DNA of 64,000 bases from Nymphalis io (GCF_905147045.1 NC_065888.1:12281001-12345000), one strand, 5' to 3'; positions 45,541 through 57,665 are shown, counted from the stretch's first letter. The notes: generated by a model from the letters alone, not told the origin. Program-made: numbers and translations.

Positions 45541-47133
45541 AAACTTTGCAAATTTTTATTCACCCTTTCGATCTTGTAGCCTTACAATCTATATAAAATT
45601 TTATACACTATGGAGTATCAATGGAGTATAGAACCCGGGAACTTTACCCTAATGTTTTGTTTAAAATAACATTAAAAAAAATGTTTACATGTGGAGTTCA
45701 AATAATTACGAAAACCACAGACATAATTGCCATTACTCATTAAATACCTATACTTCGAACAACGTACGAAGTACGGACTGATATCTAATGATAATGTTTG
45801 TGGCTTTCGCTCGTCATAAGTTCTTTAAACAACGTCACGAGACAACCAACACAAAAACATTGACATCACTAGCGTTTGAAACAATTATATCAGGTCCCAG
45901 TACTGTTTGTGATCATCAGCTCGTCTTAAATCCCACATCGAAGCCAATGAATGGTAAGTAATATATTTTCTAATTTGTAATAGAGAGTCAGTAGTGAAAT
46001 GGTTACTTTATGGTAAATATTCGCCACGGCTTTCTTGGACCTTTAAGACTATATTAACTATTTTATATATATTTGTCATAGTGGATATTAAGGTGTTATT
46101 TAAGGTAATAATCAATTAAATGGTATTGTCTAGAACAGTTAAACCAATATAACGATTGTATAAACATTTATACGATTACATTGTAATGATCGCTTCCATA
46201 GAAAATCAATTACATTTACATAGGCTGTATAATAAAATTACTTTGTTACAAATATTTTCATGAACTTGTGGTCTTCACGTTTGTTGTTCAAATATTAATG
46301 TATACGTTATAATGTATATATACGTTATAATATTAATGTATATATTTTTGTTATAAGCATATATCATTTTTAAGATCATATTAATAATAATTGATTAAAA
46401 ATTACAACCGTGATTCTTAAAATAAAAACATTAGATTTTCAGGTCTAGTGAACAATTTGTACTTACTATCTTTTTTTTCCTTATCCAATTATTTTTAATA
46501 TGAATTTACTACTCCTCTTTTTTCGTTTAGATGTTTTAGATACAAATACTAATTATTATAATTGAACAAATTTAACAAGAATCACAAAATATTTTATATA
46601 CTTCCGTTAAAAATTATGAAATCATATTAAAAATAATTTTCTGCAATTATTTCCATTAAGCCTTGTTCAGGATAAGCGAACAAATCGTTAAGAATATACT
46701 AAATAAATAAAGGACTAAATTTTTAAAAATCTTTACCTATAATGAAGTAAATTAAATAAATAAAAAAGGCATGTCCATCTACGTTAATCTGGGCAATCTT
46801 ATATAATATTTCAATTTAACACGAAGATATGATATGTTCAAAGGATGGCTCCTAAGGGCTCGTTAATAATAATACCCTAAAATATATTGTTAAGTAAGCA
46901 CTTGTAATATTTTTTTAACTTTGAGGACCGTGTCTGCCGGCAGCGCTTCATATTTTTAGAAAATAAATACACAGAAATTATTAATTAGCCTTTATTATTT
47001 TCTGTGTTTTTAGAATGATTTTGAAAATCAACCTCAAATCATGCACCAGACTTCTCTCTCACCATTTTACTTCTTTATCATGTAAGTCTGCTTGTGTGTG
47101 AATGAACAACTGAAAACATTTTATTAATCATAT

Positions 47134-47149
47134 GGATTGCGATTAGGTA
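47134..47149 (+). repeat. Left target-site duplication of RTE copy 2
   Basis: GGATTGCGATTAGGTA; it matches GGATTGCGAGTAGGTA at 50341-50356 with one difference. Confidence 0.85.
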
Positions 47150-47376
47150 GTTTTGACGGGTACGCGACCCCGCCTTCCCCGAGCTACTTATGCTACACCC
47201 TGTGTCTTCCATGGCATAAGTATCCTTATTCCTTGAATTCCTACCAAATTTCCTCAACATCCCTCTCTCCTGAACTGGTTCCCTACTCTTGGTTGGGGAG
47301 GTCAGACAGCAGTCGCTCCTTGTAAAACCAGTACCCGCCATTTAACATAGAAAAGAAGAACAGAATTTTAGGTACA

Positions 47377-49284
47377 ATGGCTAGGGCGTCGCCGCAAAAC
47401 GACGCGCAGGCACGTCGCCCTAATCCTACGACAAGTGGGAAAGGGCTACCGTGTCAAGTACGAGCACGGCTAAAGAAGCAAGTACCTAAAAAGAAGCTCC
47501 GCTTTGCCACCTGGAACATCGGCTCTCTCACAGGTCGCTCCCTTGAACTGGCTGACGTACTGACGAAGCACAGGGTTCACGTTGCATTCTTGCAAGAAAC
47601 TCGTTGGAAGGGGAACAAGTCCCGTGATATTGGACTGGGTTACAAGTTGATTTACTCCGGCTCCCCCTTAGGAAAGAACGGCGTGGCCGTAGTACTGTCC
47701 GTGGAACTCCAGAATGGTATTCTAGAACTCGATAGACAGAGCGACCGACTTCTTCGGGTGAAGCTACTGATAGAAGGAGTAATTACTCATCTTATCAGCG
47801 CATACACTCCACAGGTCGGCAGCTCTGAGTCGGAGAAAGAAGCCTTCTGGAATAACTTGGAAGACATGCTCCGCTGCATTACGAACACCGAGAGCATCGT
47901 GATTGGTGGAGATTTGGACGGCCATGTTGGTGAGGAGTCACGTGAATATGGACGTGTACATGGCGGCTACGGCTATGGTCGTGTGAATTCAAAGGGGGAT
48001 TCAATTCTCAGCACCTGCCTATTATCAGACCTTGCCATTGTTAACACTTTCTTCCATAAGAAACCCGAGCACCTCATCACCTATAAAAGTGGGCCGCACT
48101 CCACCCAGATCGACTACTTGCTCATAAGAAGAAGCCATATTGGTAGAGTGATCAACGGCAAGGTAATTCCTGGGGAATGCCTCACAACACAACACCGCAT
48201 CCTTGTCATGGACATGCTGGTAGTACCAAGTAAAAAAGTGCCTGAACGACGAAGATCTAAAACTAAATGGTGGCTGTTGAATGGACCGAAACAGCATGAC
48301 TTCTGTAAAGTCGTAGCTAGCTCAAACTTAAGCACAGACACAGAGGAATCAGTCGATTGTCAATGGTCTAGGATCCAGTCAACAGTGAACACCATTGGAA
48401 AACAGGTGCTTGGCACTTCGAAAGGAGGCCACGTCATCGACAAGGAGACGTGGTGGTGGAACGGCTCAGTACAGAAGGCCGTTCGAGAGAAAAAGACACA
48501 GTTTAAAAAGTGGCAAGATACCAAATCTACTGAAGACCGGGCCGCATATAAAGCAGTTAAATGTGCCACTAAACGAGCAGTTGCCAAAGCCCGCTACCAG
48601 ACGTTGTCACCTCTTTATAACACGCTTGAGACAAACGAGGGCCAAAAGACTGACTTCCGTTTGGCAAAAGCTCGGGAGAAAGCGACACAAGACATTACAA
48701 AATGTCTTTGTGTCAAGGACTCAAATGGCACTTTGGTTTGCGACACAGTTAAGGTGAAGGAGAGGTGGCGCGACTACTTTAACGTGTTGCTTAACACACA
48801 ACACGGTAATGTCTCTCCTCCAGAACTGCATCCTAATCTCGGACTTGTTGCACCGGTAACACCTGACGAGGTACTCAAATGTCTTCGGACAATGAAGAAC
48901 CGAAAATCCGTAGGCCCTGACGACTTGCCGATTGAAGCGTGGAAAGCGATGGGTTCTCATGGTGTGAACCTACTTACTGACCTTTTTAACCGAATACTTA
49001 CTAGCCGGAAGATGCCCAACTCTTGGAGATTGAGTATCATTATTCCAGTATATAAAGGCAAAGGTAGTGTACCGGACTGCGAAAGCTACCGCGGTATTAA
49101 GGTTATGTGCCACACCATGAAACTTTTCGTACGCGTAATCGATTCAAGGCTCCGGCAAGAATGTACTGTCTCGGAATGTCAATATGGGTTTCGCCCAGGC
49201 TGTGGAACCATAGACACCATCTTCGCCCTAAGAAGGACGAGGCCCACAGGGAAAAGAAGAAGCCGCTGTACATGGCATTTCTAG
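47377..49284 (+). pseudogene. RTE copy 2: endonuclease and first half of reverse transcriptase
   Basis: The ATG at 47377 opens 635 codons. The APE-type endonuclease spans about residues 40-290 with motifs FATWNIGSL, LQETRWKG, ISAYTPQ, GGDLDGHVG, STQIDYLLIRR and TTQHRILVMD. The usual catalytic Asn of the GDxN motif is Asp here (residue 181, codon GAC at 47917-47919). RT then starts with KNRKSVGPDDLPIEAWKAMG, SIIIPVYKGKG, ESYRGIKVMCH and QYGFRPGCGTIDTIFALRR. A frameshift at about 49222-49236 diverts the frame, so the last residues before the stop are not native. Confidence 0.87.
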
Positions 49285-49348
49285 ACCTGCAGAAGGCATT
49301 TGACTGCGTCCCACGCCAAATTATTTGGTGGGCTTTGAAGATGAAGAA
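49233..49348 (+). pseudogene. RTE copy 2: RT motif A segment in a third frame
   Basis: Between the two frameshifts the protein continues in another frame: DEAHREKKKPLYMAF, then LDLQKAFDCVPRQIIWWALK, holding the RT motif A aspartate (AFD). The second shift, loss of a G within ATGAAGAAGTGCC near 49348, moves the frame to the next segment. Confidence 0.85.
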
Positions 49349-50326
49349 GTGCCACAAATCTTTATTGACATTATCCGAGACATGTACCATAATTCGGAAT
49401 CAGTAGTAAGGACCGCCGTTGGCGACACACACCCTTTCCCGATCACAGTTGGTGTCCACCAAGGCTCGGCCCTGAGTCCTATTCTGTTCAGTGTAGTGCT
49501 TGACGTTGTCACAGCGAAAGCCCATGAGCCGTCTCCCTGGCTCATGATGTATGCTGATGATATTGCACTGGTAGATGAGGACAAGCAGGTATTGGAGCAA
49601 AAGGTGAACCAGTGGAAGGGTGTGCTAGAGAGGGGCGGTCTGATGCTAAATGTTGCGAAGACCGAGTATATGGCCAGTGGTAGTACGGACCCCGAACCCA
49701 TAAAGATAGATGGAGAATCCGTTATCAAGACGGAAAAGTTTAAATACCTCGGGTCCGTACTGCACGAGTCTGGTACAATCGACCACGACGTCAGAGCTCG
49801 AATAAGCGCAGCCTGGGCCAAATGGCGGGAAGTCACCGAGGTAATCTGTGATCGCAGGATACCGGTGAAATTAAAGGGCCTTGTGTACAAGTGCATCATC
49901 CGACCAGTCTTATTGTACGGCGGCGAGACGTGGCCAGCTCTCGCGAGACACGTTCAGCAACTTCACGTCGCGGAAATGAAGATGTTGCAGTGGATGTGTG
50001 GCGTTACGCGACTAGATCGCATTCGTAACGAGCACATCCGTGGTAGCCTTGGCGTTTGCGATGTAGCGGATAAGTTGCAGGAAAGCCGTCTGCGTTGGTT
50101 TGGCCACATTAGCCGCAGACAACCAGACTATGTCGGGAACCGATGCCTGGACTTTGTTGTCGAAGGCCCTAGATCCCGCGGCAGGCCCAAGAAGCGCTGG
50201 CTCGATGTTGTGAGGTACGATATGAGAGAGCACGATCTCACTAAGGAGGACGCTTTAGATCGGGCAAAGTGGAGGCGTAGATGCAGGAAAGCGGACCCTG
50301 GCGTTACTAGGCCGGGAAAACGCTAG
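49349..50326 (+). pseudogene. RTE copy 2: RT palm, thumb and C-terminus
   Basis: The frame from about 49349 reads VPQIFIDIIRDMYHNSESVV, HQGSALSPILFSVVLDVV, catalytic YADD (49550-49561), YLGSVLHESGTIDHDVRARI, VLLYGGETW and a C-terminal GRPKKRWLDVVRYDMREHD segment, ending ADPGVTRPGKR. The catalytic YADD and C-terminal region are intact. Only the two single-base lesions separate this from a continuous frame. Confidence 0.87.
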
Positions 50327-50340
50327 GCAGAAGAAGAAGA

Positions 50341-50356
50341 GGATTGCGAGTAGGTA
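50341..50356 (+). repeat. Right target-site duplication of RTE copy 2
   Basis: GGATTGCGAGTAGGTA immediately follows the AGAAGAAGAAGA tail. Confidence 0.85.
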
Positions 50357-52018
50357 CCCTTTGGAAAATTTTATTATTAAATGAGTAAATTTGAATTATT
50401 TTTCATATATTTATTGAGGCTCTATGAACCAGATTTGCATAACAATTCTCTGGCTAAATTCTGGAGATCAGTCCTTGTAGCTTTAATTAAAGTATAGTGT
50501 AAATATGTGTGTATGTTTTGTCATTTAAATATTTACATTATATAATGTAAATATTCATAATAATGTAATATCATAACTTCAAATCATTATTTTTGTTAAG
50601 GTAGATATACTTTTTCGGTATTAATTAACTAATATCTACTCATGTATCTAGTTGTATTTTAATCCTTATTGCAAGCGGTGTTTAGCCTATCATTTTGTTT
50701 TAAGATTTTATTAGATTGATACCGATAACATTATCAAAGCTTTACGTAATTTCTGAAGCACGAGATTAAAGAATTGACAACTTCCGAACCTTAGGGAAGA
50801 ATTTTTGAAACAAAAACTCACTTTCTAGTGGCCCGACCGAGGCTTAGATCCTAGCTATTTACAGCCTTATACGCTGAACACTACACTAATTTATAACTTA
50901 CCTTTTTAACTTTAAAAATAAATCCAATGCTACATCAACTTTTTTACAAATTTAAAAGTTCTACGACATTTAGCTACGTATTTGTTTCAAATTTGCATTG
51001 CACTTGAAATCGTTTTTTACAGCTGTTAATGAGTGTATGTGTAATGAGTTCTACTTACCGATATCACTTTTTCAACATTAATAAAATAAATATATGAGTT
51101 TTTTATAAAATCAATCTCTTACTAACTGTGAGTACTAACTGTCCATGTGCGTTGACATATTGTGTAAGTGTCAGGTTAGGAGCTGCGAATATTTGACTAT
51201 TATTTCAAATCACATGTATATTTCACCAGTTGTAGTTAAAACCACTCAAAAAGTTATAACCGTCCTAATAAAGTTGTTGTAATTAGTTAGTATACTTAAT
51301 TTTTTTGCTTCCCAAGATCATTTTTTGGTACTTGTTTATTTATAAATATAAAAAAACTGTTTTCCTATCATATTTTAATCTTTTTAGGATCATCATTTAA
51401 CAATTTCATAAAGTTGTTAAATTATGCGCCTGTATATTAATTTTAGCAACAATTATCCACGGCATAATCTTGCGGATATTTCTACTGCACCAGGTTTTTT
51501 TGATTTATATTATATTATTACTGAATATTTGATTATTTACTTTGATTGTTAATTCATTTTTATGAATAAAAAATACCATAAATATCATTTTACTAAAAAA
51601 AAAATATGTAAAAATATAAAATTATAAAAAAAACATATATATAATACGGAAATTATATAATGGAGCAAAAAATCTGCCACGTCCTCCTCGGTGGTTTCGG
51701 GTAACGCTAAGGGCAGGGATATCAGTGTCCAAGCCCAAAAAATTATAAATAATTTAAAAAAATTGCCGCTTTTTGAAATTTTGAGTTTTTATTTCAACTC
51801 CGTATTTAAATCCACGTATTCCTTTCGAAGCAACAGTCCATTCTTTATATTTCACATTATGTATAATTTAAATCGTAAAATAATAGTAGCATGTATAAAT
51901 ATGATAGCATTATTTATAAACATTTTTAATAATCACTATTGTTAGACACACGAATCGCTTTAAATTACATTTAAAGTACATGTCGTGCAGGAATTAAGTG
52001 TATGTAATTATGGATGGA

Positions 52019-52130
52019 TGGAATCCACATTCCGAACCGGTGGTAGCGCTTGACGATTCATAAGTACTTATAAAAATCTATCTGATTAAAAAATATTTTG
52101 ATTTTGACATAGATAGTCACTGATATAAGT
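52019..52130 (+). mobile_element. LINE/SINE 3' tail fragment
   Basis: CATTCCGAACCGGTGGTAGC, then TTGACGATTCATAAGTACTT, ATAAAAATCTATCTGATTAA and an ATATTTTGATTTTGA end. I associate this pattern with dispersed butterfly LINE tails; the (GATTTT)-like end is typical. A related reversed tail lies at about 63616-63650. Confidence 0.5.
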
Positions 52131-52365
52131 AAACTATGGATATGTTATCAAGGACTTTAAACGACTTGTCGTAAGATTTACATAAAGTAGTTAGAAAAGT
52201 TGTAAATTTAAAAAAAATATAAATTAAATTGAAAAGTCACATAATATACATATATTATTTAGATATAGTGTTCAAAATTAATCGGTATTTTATAATGTAA
52301 TAAATAATCAATGCTACCTCGCTTATAGGTATTTATATATTTCGTAATTTCGTAATTAGGTATAT

Positions 52366-52620
52366 TCTTACTAATATTAGAAACGTGGAAGTGTGTCTAG
52401 AAAAGTAGAAGGACTGATAAGCCGATGGGCTTGAAACGTCCTCGAGTGGACAATTATGACAAATAATAACAGGCCATCCGCGGACTAGGATAACCGAGGA
52501 CCTAAAAAGAGCAGCGGGGAACCGCTGGAATAAGAAAGCAAAGGATTGATCGAAGTGACACCATTTTACTAGAAGGCTTATTATCAGCAGATAATTTGAG
52601 GTCCAGCCAAGGGCGGATTA
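52366..52620 (+). mobile_element. Family C scrap followed by a decayed LINE C-terminus
   Basis: CTTACTAATATTAGAAACGT at the left is a family-C start. From about 52485 one frame reads RTRITEDLKRAAGNRWNKKA, then KD-stop-SK-stop-HHFTRR. It aligns with the conserved LINE tail TRWTxDLKRxAGxxWxxKAxDRxKW, with stops replacing R and W. It is an old, dead copy. Confidence 0.6.
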
Positions 52621-54543
52621 GACAGTGAATGGACAAAGTAAGAGAAATAGTAGCTAATCGGCTACCAAATATAGAGATGAATCTATTACACCGTGTAGAA
52701 AGATTAATTAGGAAAAGTAGCACACATTGCGTCATAGCAAACTAGACGAAACTAGCTTCAAAACAGGTCAAACATAGAAACTGATCGAGTGACACAGTAA
52801 TCTGATATATTGCCTTGAACCATTTAAAATAGCCTTGGCCTAACCACAATGCCTGAAAGCGGCCGCACCGGGTTATCTTTTAAGCTATATGAAACTATCC
52901 TTTCGATGTTTCATAACTATAAATCTATTTATACTACACTACTTAAGTAATAGAATTGCTTGCGATTCTTCTATAAAACCTGTTAGTGATTCTGTTTTTA
53001 AGAGATTGACTGTTAACAATTTGACTACTAGAATATTTAGTAAAAATCCATTCCAATTGTTATAATACCATCATTTAACTATGTATTCATACAAAAAGCA
53101 GCTTCGTAGCTGTAACGGAAATGCAAACATTTCCATCAAACCCACAACGCCTTCAGTCTCACTTGCTTCTGTGAAATTAATTCTCTGAAAATTAATTAAA
53201 GACTTTATCCGATGAAAAATTTTACTATAAATGCTACAATTTTTCAATTTATAATATATGACCACCAGACAGTATGGCTCCATGTGTGACATAATAACCT
53301 CTTAACTATTTCCCACTCAGCTTAAGTAATCAGCGCAAATATTTTTTTGCAAAGTCATCTGTGAAATGTAAACAGTAATCAAATCTATATTAAAGTAAAT
53401 AAAGATTTATTATTTGAATATAACATCTAAAATCGCATGAAATTATATGTTACAGAGGTTCGTATTTGCTTAACTTATTCTAAATTGTTCAAAGTAAAAT
53501 TTAGCTCAAATTATTTAGAAATACCGATAATGACAATCGTTTGAATATATTAATAGTTCATATCAGTTAATATAAAATAATACATACAAGACACATTTTT
53601 GGAACTCAGAGAAGTATTATTTATTATAAATAAAAGCTACCTACAAAATCATCCGTAAAGTAACTACAACACCTACGCAATCAAGCAACTGCAAAATTTG
53701 TTGATTTCGTAGGTTAGAAATCATTGCAATTCTTATTACTATTTTTAGTTTTTAATTTTTCTATATTATGATATTATTTAATGTCGAGAGTATAATAAAC
53801 TAATTCTTACGGAGTAAAAACTCTTTTTTAGGTATTTCACCTTACATTCAGTATGAAGTACACATTTAATTAAATGTATGTACGATCTAACGAGAATCTA
53901 AGCATATGAGTGTCAAGATTTCTAGGTAACTTTAATATAATATGATTTAAAAAAGATGTAGATTAAACGAATTCTCTAACGACATCATATAATCCTGATA
54001 AAGTGATAGATTACCAAAAGTTATTTTTTAATTCTAATTATATTTTCATAATTATTCCTACATAATATGACATCAATGCAATTATTGTCGTGTAGTTACC
54101 GTGATGATTAATAATTATTTTAAAGTGAGTCAAAACACAGTAGCAATGGTGTCATTTACTTTATAGTTACATATTCCAAAATATCACTGTCCAATATACA
54201 TGTTCCACTCTTAGTGTCATTTCTCCTAATCTAATACAGATAATATATCAAAATTGCACATTAGGGAAAACAATCATCGTATCATATAAACCGAGCTTAA
54301 ACTGACTCAAATTAAGCACGATTTAAGCCCGCGTGCAGACTTCTAACCAAAGCCCTAGAATATATGATTTATATAAGATAAGATATTAAGATAAGAAATT
54401 AATTACTATGTATAATTAATTTTAAGGAAGTAAATAAAATTACCAACACTATAAATTTGGAAAATTTTAATTTAAAATAAAAAATTGTAAGAGTGAACAC
54501 TAAAATTAAAACTTTATACAAAGGATATTTATTGTCACGGCAT

Positions 54544-54554
54544 TAATTATTTTA
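54544..54554 (+). repeat. Left target-site duplication of the twin-primed RTE
   Basis: TAATTATTTTA, identical to 55783-55793. Confidence 0.75.
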
Positions 54555-55209
54555 CCAGCATTTGCCCCCTGTGATATCTGCAGCCCAAGCCGTAAGGTCC
54601 GACTTTCGATTCACCGCTATCTTGTACTCCCACTTTAGCATTAAAGTCTCCCATAACAACATTGTAGTGGGCCTTCGAGGTGTCGTTGAGGGTATTTGTG
54701 ATGTCCTCGTACATCGCTTCGACCACATCATCAGAGTATGCCGAATTTGGCGCATATACCTGTACGACCTTCAGGGAGTACATGTCGGAAAGTTTTAGGA
54801 CAAGGTACGCTACCCGGTTCGACACACTACTGATTTCCACAATGCTGCTAATGAGATCCTTTTTGACTAGAAAACCGACACCACGCTGGGAGAGGTTATC
54901 ACCTTCGCGGAAGTAGAGTAAGTTACCGGACTCTAGAGTTATCGTGTCCTCCCCCTGTCTTCGGACTTCAAATAACCCCAGTATATGCCAGTTTATATGA
55001 CTTAACTCTACTTCTAATTCGGCGAGGTGATGGTCCAGCCTCATCGAGCGTCCATTGTACGTTGCCATGTGAAGTCGTTTTATATGGTAGCCTGCCGTAA
55101 GCCAGTGATTCTTTGCACCCCCTGCTCTGCCGATACCGCGACCGCTACCTTGGTCGGGCCTAGCGGATTTGCCGGTAACTGGGGGCCTTTTTTTGGGCGC
55201 ATCTGCCAT
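54555..55209 (-). pseudogene. RTE endonuclease N-terminal part (inverted segment)
   Basis: The ATG at 55207-55209 opens a frame of APE endonuclease type: MATYNGRSMRLDHHLAEL, ILGLFEVRRQG, LKVVQVYAPNSAYSDDVVEA and MGDFNAKVG (GDFN with the catalytic Asn present). It is cut after YHRGQML at 54555, and the last codons run into the target-site duplication. About 215 codons remain. It would be the same domain that RTE copy 1 lacks. Confidence 0.83.
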
Positions 55210-55395
55210 TGAGGAGGGTTTGCCCGTACTCGCCGCGCTTAGCAGGCGTGTTGGCGAGCGCAGTAGGGGGGTAAGATGTTAATGGGGGGGGGACGCTGCT
55301 GCCCATCCCCTCTTTTCCTCCGTCCCTCAGTCGCCTCTTATGACACACCCACGGGATGAGATTGGGGGAGTACTATTTTAAGCCGGTCCTCCACG

Positions 55396-55779
55396 ACTTT
55401 TGTGGATTACGAGAAAGCCTTTGACTCCATCGAAACTGGGCAGTGCTAGACTCATTGCAGAGATGTCATATCGATTGGAGATATATCGAGGTACTGAGAT
55501 GTCTGTACAACGCCGCTACAATGACTGTCCACATCCAGGACTGTAAGACGAAGGCGATCCAACTGCGCAGGGGGGTGAGACAGGGGGATGTAATATCCCC
55601 GAAACTGTTCACCAACGCTTTGGAAGACAAGCGCAGCGTAGGGCGCCCTCCAGCCAGGTGGACCGATGACCTTAAGAAGGTGGCGGGCACCAACTGGATG
55701 CGGAAGGCGGAGGACAGGGAACTTTGGCGCACCTTGGGAGAGGCCTATGTTCAGCAGTGGACAATGATTGGCTGTTGAT
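55396..55779 (+). pseudogene. RTE reverse transcriptase remnant with internal deletion
   Basis: The frame starts at FVDYEKAFDSIET, continues QRCHIDWRYIEVLRCLYNA and RRGVRQGDVISPKLFTNALE, then jumps in frame to KRSVGRPPARWTDDLKKVAG and GEAYVQQWTMIGC. Compared with copy 1, about 660 bp containing the FADD catalytic motif are missing at the ED/KRS joint, near 55629. The right end matches the natural stop region of copy 1. Confidence 0.83.
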
Positions 55780-55782
55780 TGA

Positions 55783-55793
55783 TAATTATTTTA
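55783..55793 (+). repeat. Right target-site duplication of the twin-primed RTE
   Basis: TAATTATTTTA directly after the GGCTGTTGATTGA 3' end of the element. Confidence 0.75.
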
Positions 55794-56962
55794 TAATTAA
55801 TTTGATTTTTATCTAAGTATTTAATAATAGAGATAACTTTTTGAGATATCCGTTGCCTGTTATTTTACAATCATAATTATATTAATTCTATATCAAGATA
55901 TCTGACCATGATCACGTTACAATTTTGCGTATTACATACTAAGTAATAAACATATTAATAACAACATGACCTCGCTCTCCCGAAAAAAACGACTTACTCA
56001 AATTTCACAGTAAGGTATTTCACAGCCATTGTAAACAATGTCTCGATATTACAGTGTCTTATTACATAGATCGGCTACAATTTTCCAATAATAATCAATA
56101 GATACAAAGAAATAAGCCGATTCAATGATATTATATAATGTACTTTGATGTTATTGAAAATCGTTTACATAACTTATAAATTTCCAAACAAAAATCGTCT
56201 TTAATGCCATTAAATAGGTTATATAGTTATAATATATTTTGTGTTAGTCGTAAAGGTGAAATAATGATATTGTTTATAATTTTATGCGTAAGTTGAAATA
56301 GTAAACGTTGTGCAATCATTAACATCCGTCAGCATCCATACTCTATATTTGCTAAGCTATCTTTTAAATTGTATGTAAACTATTTACTGTTTGACCTTAT
56401 TTTTTACTTTAAAAAAACAAAAACGATTGCATACTTTATACGAGTATATCCTTTCTTGGTATTTGGTTTTGAAAGGTTTCCTCTAAAGTTACTCAGAGTA
56501 TAAGTCTGCGGACCAAATGAGGATGCAGTTATTGGCTATCAACAAAATTATACAAATTCCTTATTATTTCGCTTTTCTCTTAAAATATAAAGAATATCAA
56601 GATAATTATAATTTTATTACATTATTTTTTTGATAGTTTAAATATTAAATAATCTTATAAGATTAAATTTAACAATTCGTGACTTACTCTTACGTAAAAT
56701 TCAAGACAACTAAAATCTTTTCAACAAGAAATAAAAGTATATCCTAAAAAAACTCCAAAATTATAAGCATAAAATCAGAAAAAAATCGTGTAAAATTATA
56801 TTATAAAAGAAAAAGTCTCCGAAAAGGATGAGGTCATTGAACTGTGCCAAATTCTCGAGTTACTTTACTAAAATTATCGGAATATTTTCAAGAATTTGAC
56901 GCCATATTGTACACTTTCATTAAAAGCCCAGGAGGAATTTAAGTTTATTGAACCGTCTTTAA

Positions 56963-57135
56963 TAAGCCGAGATAGCCTAGTGATTAGAACACGTGAATCT
57001 TAACCGATGATCGTGGGTTCAAACCCGGGCAAGCACCATTGAATTTTCATGTGCTTAATTTGTGTTTATAATTCATCTCGTGCTTGATGGTGAAGGAAAA
57101 CATTGTGAGGAATCCTGCATGTGTCTAATTTCATT
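56963..57135 (+). mobile_element. tRNA-headed SINE (family B), head and body, 3' truncated
   Basis: AAGCCGAGATAGCCTAGTGA, GATCGTGGGTTCAAACCCGG (B box), AAGCACCATTGAATTTTCAT, CATCTCGTGCTTGATGGTGA and CTGCATGTGTCTAATTTCAT. The RTE-like tail is missing. Confidence 0.78.
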
Positions 57136-57665
57136 ACAATTAATTATTATCATTATTAATATTTTTGTTTTAATTATATATATATATATATTATTAGATA
57201 TATACATTATTGAATTGCATGCAACTATAAAATTTTCTTATTAAAAAAATACATAAACACTTTAAGCATTTCTAAATTGAAATATTTATTGTGTATGTGT
57301 ATCATATAAGATCCTATTTATTTTTATATGAAATTATGTTGTTATTCAAACTAATGTTAAACAAAATAATGTAAATAAACATGACCTAAGACACCAATAC
57401 GGTTAATATTAACATTTATTTGATCACGTGTTACATAACGTGTCAATTTTGCAAGAAAGTGTTTACTAACTGATCCTTATTATGTATTTACATATTTAGT
57501 TAAATTAATAAATCGCGTGATGGTTTTTTTTATTTTCGACTGGTCAAGATCTAATTTTAAAGTCACTATTAATTTGCACATAACAGTTTTTGTCATAGTT
57601 ATTATTACACGTCATATTCAAACGATGTGACAGTGATGAATGGAAAATACAAACATTAGTAATAT

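Larger units (their letters stand above)
41831..47133. other. Upstream of eiger: no recognised host gene
   Basis: AT-rich DNA with two family-A SINE remnants, one family-B SINE fragment, a family-D repeat and a perfect hairpin. A stretch at about 45715-45958, richer in G+C, ends in a consensus 5' splice site and may be a non-coding first exon on the plus strand (see findings). Confidence 0.5.
47150..50340 (+). mobile_element. RTE-like LINE copy 2, full length, with 16-bp TSD
   Basis: The element starts at GTTTTGACGGGTACGCGACC, has a 5' leader of about 230 nt, a single EN-RT reading frame (47377-50325) and a short AGAAGAAGAAGA tail. A 16-bp duplication with one mismatch lies outside both ends. 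Intact ends, a near-identical TSD and few frame breaks point to a recent insertion. It lies 5.7 kb upstream of eiger, in the opposite orientation. Confidence 0.9.
50357..54543. other. Intergenic, AT-rich
   Basis: No coding gene recognised. It holds the LINE-tail repeat at 52019-52130, the family-C scrap and decayed LINE at about 52366-52620, and otherwise simple AT-rich DNA. Confidence 0.55.
54555..55782 (+). mobile_element. RTE copy 3 with inverted 5' half (twin-priming product)
   Basis: The left part (54555 to about 55395) is the 5' leader and endonuclease start in reverse. The right part (about 55396-55782) is RT and the 3' end in forward orientation. The RT part is nearly identical to RTE copy 1. 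The 11-bp duplication TAATTATTTTA flanks the whole composite exactly, so it is one insertion. The element's 5' extremity sits at the internal junction, as twin priming predicts. Confidence 0.85.

Noticed and set aside
49107..49406. Programmed frameshifting in RTE copy 2
   Set aside because: The two shifts do not occur at a recognised slippery site and break an otherwise single frame; decay or sequence error is simpler.
48025..49899. Minus-strand open frames of up to 192 codons across 48-50 kb
   Set aside because: They are antisense shadows of the RTE copy 2 endonuclease-RT frame.
56963..57030. Possible tRNA gene with intact B box GGTTCAAACCC
   Set aside because: It is the head of a family-B SINE; no acceptor-stem pairing across about 72 nt.
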